From Bin55 sp965205545 (GTDB lineage: Bacteria > Pseudomonadota > Gammaproteobacteria > Pseudomonadales > Azotimanducaceae), in assembly GCA_965205545.1 (NCBI GenBank), contig OZ242170.1, positions 2,108,001-2,172,000 of the forward strand: a DNA stretch of 64,000 nt, read 5' to 3'. Both the position numbers and the translations under genes were made by a program. Below, piece after piece: positions 36,807-46,900 of this stretch (positions are counted from its first letter, which is position 1; every line of letters begins with the position of its first letter). A model generated the notes under the pieces. That model did not search any database. It was not told the origin of the DNA and saw only the letters and a program-made list of their open reading frames with translations.

Positions 36807-38354
36807 ATGGGAGAGGTAACACCCAAACAGGTCACTTTCGGACTCCTCCTGGTAGTGGCGGGAATTGCGGTGGGAGTGCTTGGTGCGGTTGTATATTGGA
36901 ACGTAAGCGGCCAAAACAAATCGGCTGAGATTGCTGCGTCGAGCCAATCGGATCCCATTGACCGAGCAGTGCTTGCCGTAAACGCAGGAGGCGCGGCCGA
37001 TTCTCCAGTCCTGAAATCGGATGATGCTGAAACACCGAAATCACCTGCCGAAGGAGAGGTCGATTCACGGATCGTTGATCCCAAAAGGAACTGGGACGCC
37101 CTTCTTAACGATGGCCAATCGGACATTGAGCAGGTGGATGCATTTTTGGATATCGCCTCTGCATGGGCAAAAAACGATGGGCTTTCGATAGTGGATCGAG
37201 TCCGAGAGTCCCTTGGCGACAGTGCTGTCGCTGACGTTGTTGTACTCTCCTTATTGCACGACGCAGTACAAACCGACCCGACCGCGGCTTTTCAAGGTGC
37301 GTTGTCATTGTCGCCTCAGTCGCGCGACGACGCACTTGTGTCGGTTGTCAGAATGTGGGCGAAAGCAGATCCCATTGCGACGCTGGAGGCATTGAATTCC
37401 GCCAATTTGGGCGGATTGCTGAGAGGGTTGCAGGAGACTCTTGTCGATGCATGGACCGAAAGCGATCCAAAGAGCCTTCTGGATAGTCTCGCTTACTTGC
37501 CCGAAATATTGCGGAACACAGCTGAACAACAGGCAATGCTTGGTGTTGCTCGTACCACGCCGCCCGACGCCGTCGAATTCCTATCGAGGCTGCCCGATGA
37601 CCCTAACGACGACCGACGGTATGACCTCGCCTATGAAATTGCTGAGCATTGGTCGCGAAATGATCCCTACGCTGCGTTAGAGTGGGTGACGTCGATTCCG
37701 TTTCCTGGCGTGGCAAACCAGCGCCCGCAACGTAAACTCCTAACCAAGGTATTGAGAAATCTTGCCGTCGAAGATCCCAATCTTGCCATGCAGTCCGCGT
37801 TGAATGAACCGATAGGGAGGTTTGGGCATGGTTTAGAACCCTATGTCGTTTCGAAGGTTGCACAGACGAACACTGAAAAGGCCATAGCGATGTTGTCAAA
37901 TGTCCGAGATGGTGTGACAAAGGCTGCTTCCTACCGATCCGTAGGAAGAGCTCTAGCTGCGGACGGGGAATTTGAACGTGCACTCGAGCTGGGGACTGGG
38001 TTACCCCATGATCACCAGTCGAATTACTTCAGTGCGGTATTTAGCCGTTGGGCAAGATCCGATCCTGGGCGGTTGTATAAGTCTTTGGACCAACTACCGT
38101 CTTCAGCTGCTAAAGCGCAAGCTGCATACAACCTGTTGGAAGCGAATAGAACGGGGGTATTCACTGACAACGAAAAAGCAAGTCTGCAAGACATTGTCGA
38201 TGCCGACGGTCATAAAGTGACGACGGTTGCTACTCTCGTGGGAGATTCTCAGGGCGCACATGGCATCGACGTAGATGCACGATTGCTCGAACTCGAACTC
38301 GAATCCAATTGGAACGATGGTGTGGAGCGCGTATTTGTCCTAAGCGGGAATTAA
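36807..38354 (+). CDS. Single-pass membrane protein with W-x(3)-DP helical repeats
   Basis: A protein of 515 residues I do not recognise by family. One membrane segment (FGLLLVVAGIAVGVLGAVVYW) near the N-terminus is followed by a low-complexity linker and an all-helical region (about 95-515). That region contains a recurring motif of roughly WxxxDPxxxLxxL: MWAKADPIATLEAL, AWTESDPKSLLDSL, HWSRNDPYAALEWV, RWARSDPGRLYKSL. This suggests an alpha-solenoid exposed to the periplasm, working as a scaffold. The frame also allows a GTG start at 36795. I chose the ATG at 36807, with a weak GTGGA site. It follows the carboxylase by about 140 bases. Confidence 0.72.
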   Translation: MGEVTPKQVTFGLLLVVAGIAVGVLGAVVYWNVSGQNKSAEIAASSQSDPIDRAVLAVNAGGAADSPVLKSDDAETPKSPAEGEVDSRIVDPKRNWDALLNDGQSDIEQVDAFLDIASAWAKNDGLSIVDRVRESLGDSAVADVVVLSLLHDAVQTDPTAAFQGALSLSPQSRDDALVSVVRMWAKADPIATLEALNSANLGGLLRGLQETLVDAWTESDPKSLLDSLAYLPEILRNTAEQQAMLGVARTTPPDAVEFLSRLPDDPNDDRRYDLAYEIAEHWSRNDPYAALEWVTSIPFPGVANQRPQRKLLTKVLRNLAVEDPNLAMQSALNEPIGRFGHGLEPYVVSKVAQTNTEKAIAMLSNVRDGVTKAASYRSVGRALAADGEFERALELGTGLPHDHQSNYFSAVFSRWARSDPGRLYKSLDQLPSSAAKAQAAYNLLEANRTGVFTDNEKASLQDIVDADGHKVTTVATLVGDSQGAHGIDVDARLLELELESNWNDGVERVFVLSGN

Positions 38355-38497
38355 GCCTCTCTAGAGTGGCTTGCTCCCTAAGAAACTTGGCAGGTTCCTG
38401 TTTGTTGAGGAGCCGCTTCTCTCCTTATGCACCAAAAGACGATTGGAGAGAACTCGTTGCCTATTAACGTTTCGGAATCCTTCAACTCAAATTTGCA

Positions 38498-38908
38498 TTA
38501 GTCATCGCACATAACCATCCAATTGATGCCGAATCTGTCTCGGCACATGCCAAAGTATGATCCCCAGAAGGTTTTTTCGGCAGGCATCGTCAGGGCTCCT
38601 CCGTCGCTGGAAAGTTGCTCCAACCAATCGTCGGTTTGTTCGGGACTCTTCGTTTCGAGGGTGAGCGAGAAATTTCCACCTATGACCAAGTCGGACGAAT
38701 CCTGAGGAGTGTCGCTCGCCATAAGAGATCCATTTTCGAATGACATTGATGCGTGCATGATGCGGTCACCATCGACTTCGGAACTGGATTCGGGACCTTC
38801 TGCAAACGTTTGGATGGAGTCGATTGTCGCTCCGAACACCGAACTGTAGAACTCCATTGCCTCACGGCAGTCTCCGTTGAAAGTCAGATATACATTGATT
38901 GCAGACAT
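38498..38908 (-). CDS. PhnB-like VOC family protein
   Basis: A 136-residue protein with the glyoxalase/bleomycin-resistance (VOC) fold of the PhnB/YjdN type. YLTFNGDCREAMEFYSSVFG, HASMSFENGSLMASD and the C-terminal WGSYFGMCRDRFGINWMVMC are typical. Family members include 3-demethylubiquinone methyltransferase-like and uncharacterised proteins, and the catalytic role is unknown. It stands alone between the helical-repeat gene and a gene-free stretch. Confidence 0.86.
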   Translation of the reverse strand: MSAINVYLTFNGDCREAMEFYSSVFGATIDSIQTFAEGPESSSEVDGDRIMHASMSFENGSLMASDTPQDSSDLVIGGNFSLTLETKSPEQTDDWLEQLSSDGGALTMPAEKTFWGSYFGMCRDRFGINWMVMCDD

Positions 38909-39328
38909 TATTGATCCAGGGTGTAGGTCGAACGCGACATTTTAGGATGGCGGCGAGTAAGTGATAGACCGTTACTAACACCTTAGGCGATCACCTGGAG
39001 TTTTCCGGCCTGTTCGAGGTCTTGTTCTCTTGTGCTATTTGGTTCCTTCGGTCTCTGTGCAAGCACGCGTTTGCACAAAGTGTTCGTGTGGGAATTTGTT
39101 CGTGCCGCCCAGAGGCGACAAGGCAACAAATGCAGGAATTATTCTGGGGAAAAATTTTCTGGGTGAATTTCGTTGCCAACTAAAATCTCCAGAACCCCCA
39201 AGAGCAATTTTGCCAATGTACTGCCATTCAGATGGGTTCCCTGCGCGGCAGAAAATTCCGATGGGACTGTGTACTCCCCCGTTCAGAGCACCTACGCAAT
39301 TGTCAGGTTCTCTACATCCACTATTCGC
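38909..39328. other. Gene-free stretch of about 420 bases
   Basis: No convincing coding frame. The only visible structure is an inverted repeat TGTGCAA (39056-39062) / TTGCACA (39071-39077) with an 8-base spacer, too short and AT-flanked to call a terminator. Plus-strand open frames here have no recognisable protein character. Confidence 0.5.
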
Positions 39329-40354
39329 CTATTCAAAACCCACACTCTCCAATCGCTCTAGGTTTCTGAGTGCGGTATAGATTCTGTAGCGAGACCACTC
39401 TTCGCTAAGAGTTGTGACGATATTGGGGGGTTCTGGACGAGGCAAAACTGTTTTGGTCGTTATACCGTACCTCAACCCGCCGTTGCGTAGTTCTTCTGCA
39501 TGGGTCAATGCCTTGGGACCATGGGCAACAATGGCTTCGATCACTACTGACCTAAGTGCAATGCCAATGTCTGGGTCGCCCAGCTTCACTACCAGCGCCT
39601 CGAGTCCTGCGTCGGTACGACACTTTCCTAGTCCGATCGCCGCGGATCTGAGATATGGCACTGTTGCATTCTCAGCCATTAGTGTTTCGATTCTCAACGC
39701 CACTGACTCAGGCGTGTTAAATCCACCTAGGTCAAGCAGTCCAATAGTCGAGCCTGGATGAATTGGGTCGTGAGATTCCCAAATCGTTGCAAGCGTATCG
39801 TCGTCTCCTGGAAAAATGACAGCAAGAATTGTTGGAATGGTTTTCCTCTTAATTGATGCCCTAATCGTTTCAATATGCTTGCCTGGTTCGACTTGGTCTG
39901 AATGCCACACTCCCCTACCTAAATCGCCAATCTCTTCGACTACGTTTCGCCAGCGAAGTAGGAGGAACGCCTTGAGACCGGGAATTTCGTGTAGCGCACG
40001 TTGCACAAGGGGTAATCCTTGAAGTTCATGGTTATGCCTGACGAATACACAGAAGTAAAACAGCTCATCCAACATCTTCTCAACTTTCTCTGTATCCTTC
40101 GAGAATAGTGATTCCGCAACATACTCGTTGATTTCCGCATTGGTACGAGACGGATCATTGATACCCGTAGGCTGAGGACCCGACATTACTATTTTGAGCT
40201 CCGCGAGCATCTCCTCCATGCCCTCGCTCTCTTCCGTCGAAGACATCTCTATAGATTGCTGTTGTGTCGAGACTGAAGTTGCCAATGTGCAGGCAATCAA
40301 GACTCCTAACGCAATAGTCAAATGTGCAACTGGTCTTGACCGCTCATACGACAT
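39329..40354 (-). CDS. HEAT-like repeat putative lipoprotein
   Basis: A 341-residue exported protein. The leader ends in a good lipobox LIAC (Cys22), so outer- or inner-membrane anchoring is likely. The mature part is helical. Residues about 200-310 read as HEAT-like repeats (VPYLRSAAIGLGKCRTDAGL, DIGIALRSVVIEAIVAHG). The rest has no recognisable domain. A GAGGTGG site precedes the ATG at 40354, and the longer TTG reading is rejected. It lies about 270 bases downstream of the dioxygenase-HEAT fusion on the same strand, so they may share a process. No catalytic residues are apparent. Confidence 0.7.
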   Translation of the reverse strand: MSYERSRPVAHLTIALGVLIACTLATSVSTQQQSIEMSSTEESEGMEEMLAELKIVMSGPQPTGINDPSRTNAEINEYVAESLFSKDTEKVEKMLDELFYFCVFVRHNHELQGLPLVQRALHEIPGLKAFLLLRWRNVVEEIGDLGRGVWHSDQVEPGKHIETIRASIKRKTIPTILAVIFPGDDDTLATIWESHDPIHPGSTIGLLDLGGFNTPESVALRIETLMAENATVPYLRSAAIGLGKCRTDAGLEALVVKLGDPDIGIALRSVVIEAIVAHGPKALTHAEELRNGGLRYGITTKTVLPRPEPPNIVTTLSEEWSRYRIYTALRNLERLESVGFE

Positions 40355-40621
40355 GAATGCCCACCTCAATCAATTTGTGCAATATTCCCTGTAGATTCAT
40401 TGACGTCATTTCGTCTAACACACCACCTCTGTGACGGTTACGAGTTTCCGACATTCCTGAAGGGTTCTTTAACGCCCACACCATTAGAGCGCTTGCTCAA
40501 CAATTGTTTCACAGTAGTGAAGATCCCAAGATTTTGAACCTAGGCCTGAATGCTTGTAGATGCTCACGCTTCACCGAGTGTGTCAAGACTACACTTTCTC
40601 GTGAGATTGCCGTCGAACTTC

Positions 40622-42166
40622 TTATTGGTGATGCTTAATCGTTCTGCGTTTAGTTTGAATGCTGTGGTCTAGAAAGTTGCTCGTTCGAGCTGCGCGAAGG
40701 AGCACCTCGTTGCATGTGCTCCTTGCATACTTGTTTGTCTCTTTATTTGCCGCACGCTCCAATCTCATAATTTGATTGGGCGTAAGTGGGTTTTGGTTAT
40801 GCGAGGCATAGTTCAATAGACTGAGGCAAGCAAGCTGGCGTTGCGAGGGGTCGAAGTTGTCTGGTTGAAGCACTTTGAGCAACCCTTCGACGAGTTTATC
40901 GTGAGCTGGTATCCCCATGGGATGCGTCTGCCGCCTCTTGACCCGACCCAACGCGATGATTGCAGCCCTCGAGACATCCGGTTCTTGGTCACCCACCAGC
41001 TCAGTCAGCCTGTTGACCATGGGGTCATCAATTGGACAACACTCTCCAACGAGAAACGCCCCACACTGTCGTTCGTGTAGATCATTTGATGGTACAAGGC
41101 GAACTGCTGCATCCTGGGCCAATTTGGGTTGCGAAGCTAGCGCATAAGTGGCGGCTCGTCTAACCGACTCAATTCCTGAGCACACTTCGTCAACAAGCTG
41201 GTGGTTGTTTTGCTCTGCTTTCAAGTAAGCATTGCACATGCGTTGGGGTTCGCCTTCAACTAGGGAACTTGGTGGCAATGGGCCGAGTGCTCTTTGCGAT
41301 TGGGCCGAATAACGGGCCAGTTTCATCCAGGAACCTATCGCGTTAACAATGGGTTGGCGACGAGCATCTTTGCACCGATAGCTGTCAACGTTTTGTTCGT
41401 GTTTGGTTGTTGGTGCCGACGTTCGTATATACCAAAACTTGAACATGTAGCGTTCGCCGTCGTAGGACATCCGTGTCGCCCGATGAAAGAGGTCAAAGTG
41501 AATCAGCACAAGTGAGCCGGCAGACACCTCGATTTTCACAGGCTGCGTGTGCGGATCCAACGACCGCCATTGAGATGTCAGATGCTTATCTCGAAGTTCT
41601 AAGTCAGCTGACGAACCAACGTTTTTTCCCTCAAAGTCCAACCCAAGACGATCCTCTCCTCGAGTGTTGCCTGTTCCGAGCCGATCTACGTTCCAATATT
41701 GCGAACCAGGCAGGATTTCGGTGGGACCCAACTCCAAAGTGGTGTCTTGCGGATAGTAGAACACCATTGCCCATTCAAGTTTGTGGGAGCGAATCCCGCC
41801 CTTTGTTCCCCAGGGTAAGGGCGAATCCTTGTGAAACGACTGATCGTATCGATCCGCTCGGTGAATAAACGAGTGCCGATATCTGTAGAAACTCTCGCCA
41901 AGCAATGATGTCAGTGCACCATTGAGTTCGCGGCTAGAAAGTAGTCGATTGACGTCTGGCATACAGTCGACAGTCTCATCGGCTATGTGCCTAAGTCGGT
42001 GGCGCTGCACTGTTTCGAGATCAAATTTGATGTAGGCTTTGCGTGCTCTCGCAAACATTCGCTTGGCAAAGTCTGTTCCTAGTGCTGCATCGTGAAGTCC
42101 TAGGGTGAGATATCCCAGGTCTAGAAACTCGTAAACCTGATTCGGAGCTAATGTTTGAGTGGTCAC
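40622..42166 (-). CDS. Phytanoyl-CoA dioxygenase domain fused to C-terminal HEAT repeats
   Basis: A 514-residue protein whose N-terminal half is an Fe(II)/2-oxoglutarate dioxygenase. It has the HKD triad (His112, Asp114), a distal His228 in LFHRA and an Arg-containing RYMFKFWY tail. The C-terminal half (about 325-500) has HEAT repeats (VRRAATYALASQPKLAQDAA, VSRAAIIALGRVKRR). Dioxygenase-HEAT fusions are not a layout I know, and the repeat half could dock a protein substrate. The GTG at 42166 is the only start codon in this open frame and has no clear ribosome-binding site. No signal peptide is visible. It is the last gene before the A2M remnant. Confidence 0.82.
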   Translation of the reverse strand: MTTQTLAPNQVYEFLDLGYLTLGLHDAALGTDFAKRMFARARKAYIKFDLETVQRHRLRHIADETVDCMPDVNRLLSSRELNGALTSLLGESFYRYRHSFIHRADRYDQSFHKDSPLPWGTKGGIRSHKLEWAMVFYYPQDTTLELGPTEILPGSQYWNVDRLGTGNTRGEDRLGLDFEGKNVGSSADLELRDKHLTSQWRSLDPHTQPVKIEVSAGSLVLIHFDLFHRATRMSYDGERYMFKFWYIRTSAPTTKHEQNVDSYRCKDARRQPIVNAIGSWMKLARYSAQSQRALGPLPPSSLVEGEPQRMCNAYLKAEQNNHQLVDEVCSGIESVRRAATYALASQPKLAQDAAVRLVPSNDLHERQCGAFLVGECCPIDDPMVNRLTELVGDQEPDVSRAAIIALGRVKRRQTHPMGIPAHDKLVEGLLKVLQPDNFDPSQRQLACLSLLNYASHNQNPLTPNQIMRLERAANKETNKYARSTCNEVLLRAARTSNFLDHSIQTKRRTIKHHQ

Positions 42167-42420
42167 GAACGAAATTTGGGGAGGCGAGCTGGAAGTGTGG
42201 ACCGCAAAAGTCGAATTGTTTTTGGTTGGCTATTGCATTGGTCCATTCGAGTTTCGTGAATCACCATGTGAGACTACTCACCCCTCTTGGCAAAGGTAGT
42301 CTTGCAGTTCCATGCAATATACCAGCCCTTGGTGATAGTTGACGAGTACTTTTTTTTGAAACTGTCAATCCAAATTCAAATCAGCTGTAGTCAGTGAACG
42401 AGTAACACTATTAGTTAGAG

Positions 42421-42786
42421 CTAGGTTGACGCTCCGATTTTGCAATCGAGCGCTGGCAATGAAGTCCCAATCGAAACTACGTATGAAGTCGTGTATCTCA
42501 AAGCTTCATGCACGAATGGCAGCTGATTGACACTGGTCCGCCGCCAGGTGCATTCGAGTACAGGTTCAATTACTACCGGCACATCGGTCAGGTCTTGGTC
42601 TGTTTGACCGAATTCGACCATGTTCTTGTTGAACTCTATGGCGATTTCGCCTCTGGTGATGGGCACTTCGTCACCAGAGGGAGTAACACTGACGACTTGA
42701 AGCTGGTCGTCGTCCTTTTGCCCTGACACCTGAACGCCAATGCCAAGAATTGCGAGGAACGCTAGTTGTCGAATGGTTGTTGCCAT
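42421..42786 (-). pseudogene. N-terminal remnant of a third alpha-2-macroglobulin gene
   Basis: 121 codons closely matching the N-terminus of the complete A2M gene at 49057-55068: same signal peptide pattern MATTIRxLxFLAILGI, then VTPSGDEVP and FNKNM, ending where the complete gene reads on. The match breaks after about 115 residues and is followed by an early stop. Without bait region or thioester domain it cannot trap proteases. Its leader (42787-42841) is also conserved with that of the complete gene. This is best read as the truncated end of an ancestral three-gene array, though a short secreted product is possible. Confidence 0.72.
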
Positions 42787-42841
42787 TAGGCTTTGGTTAA
42801 GCCAAGAAAGTCGCGAGTTGGACTCGTTGAATGTAGCACAA
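42787..42841. repeat. Conserved A2M 5' leader, copy next to the remnant
   Basis: 55 bases directly upstream of the remnant start match 55069-55123 upstream of the complete gene with 5 differences. It contains the short palindrome GAGTCCAACTC on the coding (minus) strand. Confidence 0.8.
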
Positions 42842-43942
42842 TTGGTCGGCTACACAAGCATTCGATCAGACTCAATTGAGTGCGAAGGCAGAGGCCCTCA
42901 GGGGTTAGTGTGTGTGTGTTGCTATTCTGCGAGGTCGCGAGTTGCCATAGACTTCCGGGGAGTACATTGCTTCGGCGTGAGCGGGCCGAGCCAAGAACTC
43001 GCCTGTCGAGATCACGCGTCCCGACCAATACAGCCGATAGCGTCCCGATGGCAAGAAGTCGCTCGCGAACCGAACGCTGTCATTGCGCAACTGGCGGCTG
43101 TAGAAACCCCACCTGGACGAGCCAAAAACACTCCATTCCCCTACCAAATCGGCTGGGATTAGCTCGTCGGTTCGATCATTCGCGTTTGCAAACAACTGGT
43201 CGATTGAGAATGCGGGCGAGCGGACTGATGACACAAGCGCCTCGCGCGCATTTGTCTTTGCTAGCCGCAGATTGATGGGCTGGAGGAATCCCGGCACGGG
43301 ATCGTCGACGATCACGAAGTCGCGCTGGTCGCGTATGTCGAGATAGAGCCCCACGTGAACCACGTCTCCCCGGTTCAGCTCGTGGGCGTCGTCCAGCTCC
43401 ACCCATTGATCTCCGCTCCTGACCCAGTAGGCCTTGCGGATGTCGATCCCGAAGTTCTCCCGGTCGGACTGCTCCTCGGCGGGCTCGTAGCGAAGCGTCG
43501 CCTTGTAGTAGAACCTCGAGTCGCCGGCTTGGCTCAGCCGCAGCTCGGCGGGCGCCCCGACGTGGTCGGGCTTCAGCGGAGTCGTGTAGACGAGCGAGTG
43601 CGCCGAGCCGTTGGTCTCGAATCGGGGCGGGCTCAGGTGATCGTCCATCACCAGCTCCACGTCCACCTTGAAGTCCTCATCCACGGTCTCCATGCTCTCG
43701 GCGTACTCCACGATTGCGCTCAGGCAGAACGAGGACTCGTGGGGCGTGGCACCGAACTTCCGTCGGTTCCATTCGAACATCACGCCTCGGACCAGTTCCG
43801 CCAGCCTCTCCTGGGACACTAGCGGCACGCCCCGGTCGCTGGCGCGGACAAAGGCGGAGATGGCGCTGCACGTGGTCTTCAGCTGGCTCGAGAGCATGTA
43901 GTTGCGCCTGCTGACTGCGCCGTGCTGGATCAACGCTCGATC
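42827..43942. repeat. 1.1-kb near-identical direct repeat, copy 1 (A2M 3' end plus spacer)
   Basis: The same 1,116 bases recur at 48979-50094. Differences seen: 42842/48994, 42910/49062 and 43922/50074, leaving more than 1 kb (42911-43921) apparently identical. It covers the last roughly 340 codons of each A2M gene and about 78 bases past the stop. The coding part is GC-rich (40 of 60 bases in 43441-43500) compared with nearby A2M sequence (29 of 60 in 44161-44220). Confidence 0.92.
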
Positions 43943-46900
43943 GCCAGTCACTCCTATGCCGTTCATCAGTCTCGTTGCCAGACGAGTGAGTACATCTGCC
44001 TGCTGACCCAACTCGATGGCGGCCTCGAGAGACTGCGCTATAGCAAAGAGGCTGGAATCGGCGTTCTCCGCGTATATTCTGGACACCAGTCCCCAACTTC
44101 CCTTTTGGTGCCGCACCAACGCATTTGCCAACATTAGCCTCAATGAGGAGTCTGCCGTTTTGTCCCATCTGATATGGTCTGGAAGCCTATACATGCCCTG
44201 GTCGGTTAGGAATTCAAGCAATTTCTCCAACACGGTAACTGGTGTGTGGTAGCCCGCATCTGACAACCACGAGAATACCAGCGCCGTATATGCCGAAAGG
44301 TAGAGATCTGTATTTCGTTCCTCTCCATTCCAATAGCCAAACGCGCCCGATTCAGCCTGAAACTCAATTGCGGATTGCAGCACATCCTCGATATATTGAC
44401 TTGCGTCCTCCCAGTCGATGCTCATCCGCTCGCTCAACTTGGAGAACTGTGCCGCAACTACCGCAGAGCTGAGACGCTGCTCCCAGCATTGGTACGGATA
44501 GTCGCGCACCTGCGCTATGCGGTCTTCCAATGCATTGATCAGCGAGGGCGCAACCTGGACTTCCAGCGAACCGGTTCCTTCGGCAATATCCGCTGGGAAT
44601 TCAACTGGCTCAGCGACCACTTGATCGATCGATGTGCCGTAGACCGAACTGACAAAATGCCGCTTGCGCGGATGCACGGGAACTTCCTGCACCAGCGCAT
44701 CGGTATCGCTCCCGGAGGAAGCTTTGGCTATAAGCCGGATAATTCCAGTTGACACGTTTCTATTTCTGTTCAATTGTGCTTGAGTTTTCGGAGAAACGAG
44801 TCGTCTTTCAAATGGAGCCAGCACTAAGGATTCTGTGTGAAAATACGGCTCAACATCGCCTTCGGCCTCGACTTCTACTGTAACTTTCCGGTTGCTATCT
44901 CCGCGATTCAGTACGGAAAAGCTAGCGGTGAACACATCCCGATCTGTCACCTGATTTGGTAGCACTGGTCGCACTTCAATGCCCAGATTGGTCTTTATGG
45001 ACTTCACGCCTAAGCCAAACCTGTCCGTCGCGGTTGCGGCCACGACAACTATCCGCCACTCAGTCAGCCTGTCGCCTACCTCAAACTCGAAGCTTGCTGT
45101 TCCGTCGTTATCAACTTCGACATTCGGCAACCACAAGCTTGTAAGATCCTGGTTCGCCCGTGGAGTCGGTTCATCAAAATCCTCGGAGTCGGCCACAGAC
45201 ATATAGCTGTAACGCCATTCGTCTGACAGTAGCCAATGTCCTAGAACGTCGATGTTCGTTTCTTGCAGCAACCCTTGAATCGGGTCATAGTGCTTGATTC
45301 CCGTCCGTGACATCTCCAATACGCCTCCATCTACAACGGCCACAGACAATTCTGGACGTGACGACATTCCAGATACGGAGCCATCGCGTACCGCAACGCC
45401 TACCTCAACTAAGTCTCCAGGCTCGTAGACTTTCTTATCCGTAGTAATTTCCAAGTCGAGGGGCTTGAATGGGTTTCGCACATCAAGGCGTACGGAACGA
45501 GCCCAGGAGTTGGGGAATTTTTCTTGGTTTTGAGCTGCCACCAATACCGGTGGTTTTTCTTGTGAATCGACGGTCGCCACAGTTACCCTGACGCGGACAG
45601 AGGGTGCAAAAGCGCTTGATACGGGAATATCAACAAGGTGGAGGTTTCCCGTCAACTCAACTACCCTGTGTTCCAATATGCCAAGCTGCTCGACCGTAAG
45701 TAGTGCTTGCGATCCTGGAAATGAGTGTTCGATCGCAATCGAGGCAACTTCTCCAGCCTTAAACTCGCGACTCTCCAACTCGTCCCTGTTTGCGATGCGC
45801 ATGAACTCGAGTTGCTCGTTCGCAACGGTATGTGTGTGGCCGCTGACGTATATTGTCGTGAAGGCCTCCTGATCAACATTGTCACTAGTTTGGATGGTTG
45901 CGACCGCGTAATACAAGCCCGATTTCTTGGGAATCATCGTGCAAGACTTGGCGATGTCATTCACGGCTAGTTCGCAGACATGGACCAACTTTTTGCCTCT
46001 CGAACTGGCAATGCCTTGGTAGGTGACTCGAAAGAACTGCAGAATTATGGGCAGATCATTCTTTGGCTCGCCGTTTGGCGCGACCACAACAGCTTCCACG
46101 GTAACTGACTCGCCCACACGAGCAGAAGTTCCGTCGTGGTAAACGCCCACGAACCTGTTCGCACTACGATACTTTACGCGGTCAAAATCCCAGATGACAT
46201 CTCCACTATCTTCCTGTACACCCAACGAAACAGTCAATTCACCGTATACGACAGATCTGGAGTCCAATTTGAGAGATGCCGAGAATTTACCGCTAGCGCT
46301 AGTTGTGCTGCTAGGAGTTAGAAAGTCCTCTGATTTCCAGTACTCCCGCCAACCATATTCCGACCAAAACAGGAATTTGTCGGTTTGTGGGTGTTGTGAC
46401 TCAAATCTCTCCGACCGTAGAGAAGCTTCGATCGCTACTGGAGCGTTTGTATAGGGGCCACCGGAAATGAGATTTGATTGGCTCTCGATCTCTAGCTCGT
46501 CCCCATACATGTAATCGTCTTTATTGAGTTTGTTCTTTACGAGGATTGTCGCTGGATTGAAATCCAGTACTTCGATGTCAAAGGCGTGCCAAGTTTCGAT
46601 CCCAAAAAGCATCCGCCCATAATCGTAGTTCCATAGCGTTCCTAGCTCCTCTCCGTTGTCGACTACAACGACGAAATCCAAGGTTCCGACAACGGTCTTC
46701 GGAATTTGGAATTCACCATGGAAGGCACCAATATCATTGAGTTCGATGCCGCCTCGGTGAAAAACCAATTCATCGTGTTGAAGTGCCATGAGGTGATAGC
46801 GGCGATTCTTGTTCGTTCGCAATCCTTCATCGGTTGCTTCACGTACGAATACCTTGTATTCCACAGTTTGTTCGGGGCGGTAGATTCCCTGTGCCGTGTG

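Noticed and set aside
39030..39380. 116-codon plus-strand frame in the gap before the HEAT-like gene
   Set aside because: No start signal or recognisable composition, and it runs into the antisense of the HEAT-like gene.
43355..43822. 155-codon plus-strand frame occurring identically at 49507-49974
   Set aside because: It is the antisense of the GC-rich A2M repeat; high GC creates open antisense frames and the duplication explains its identity.
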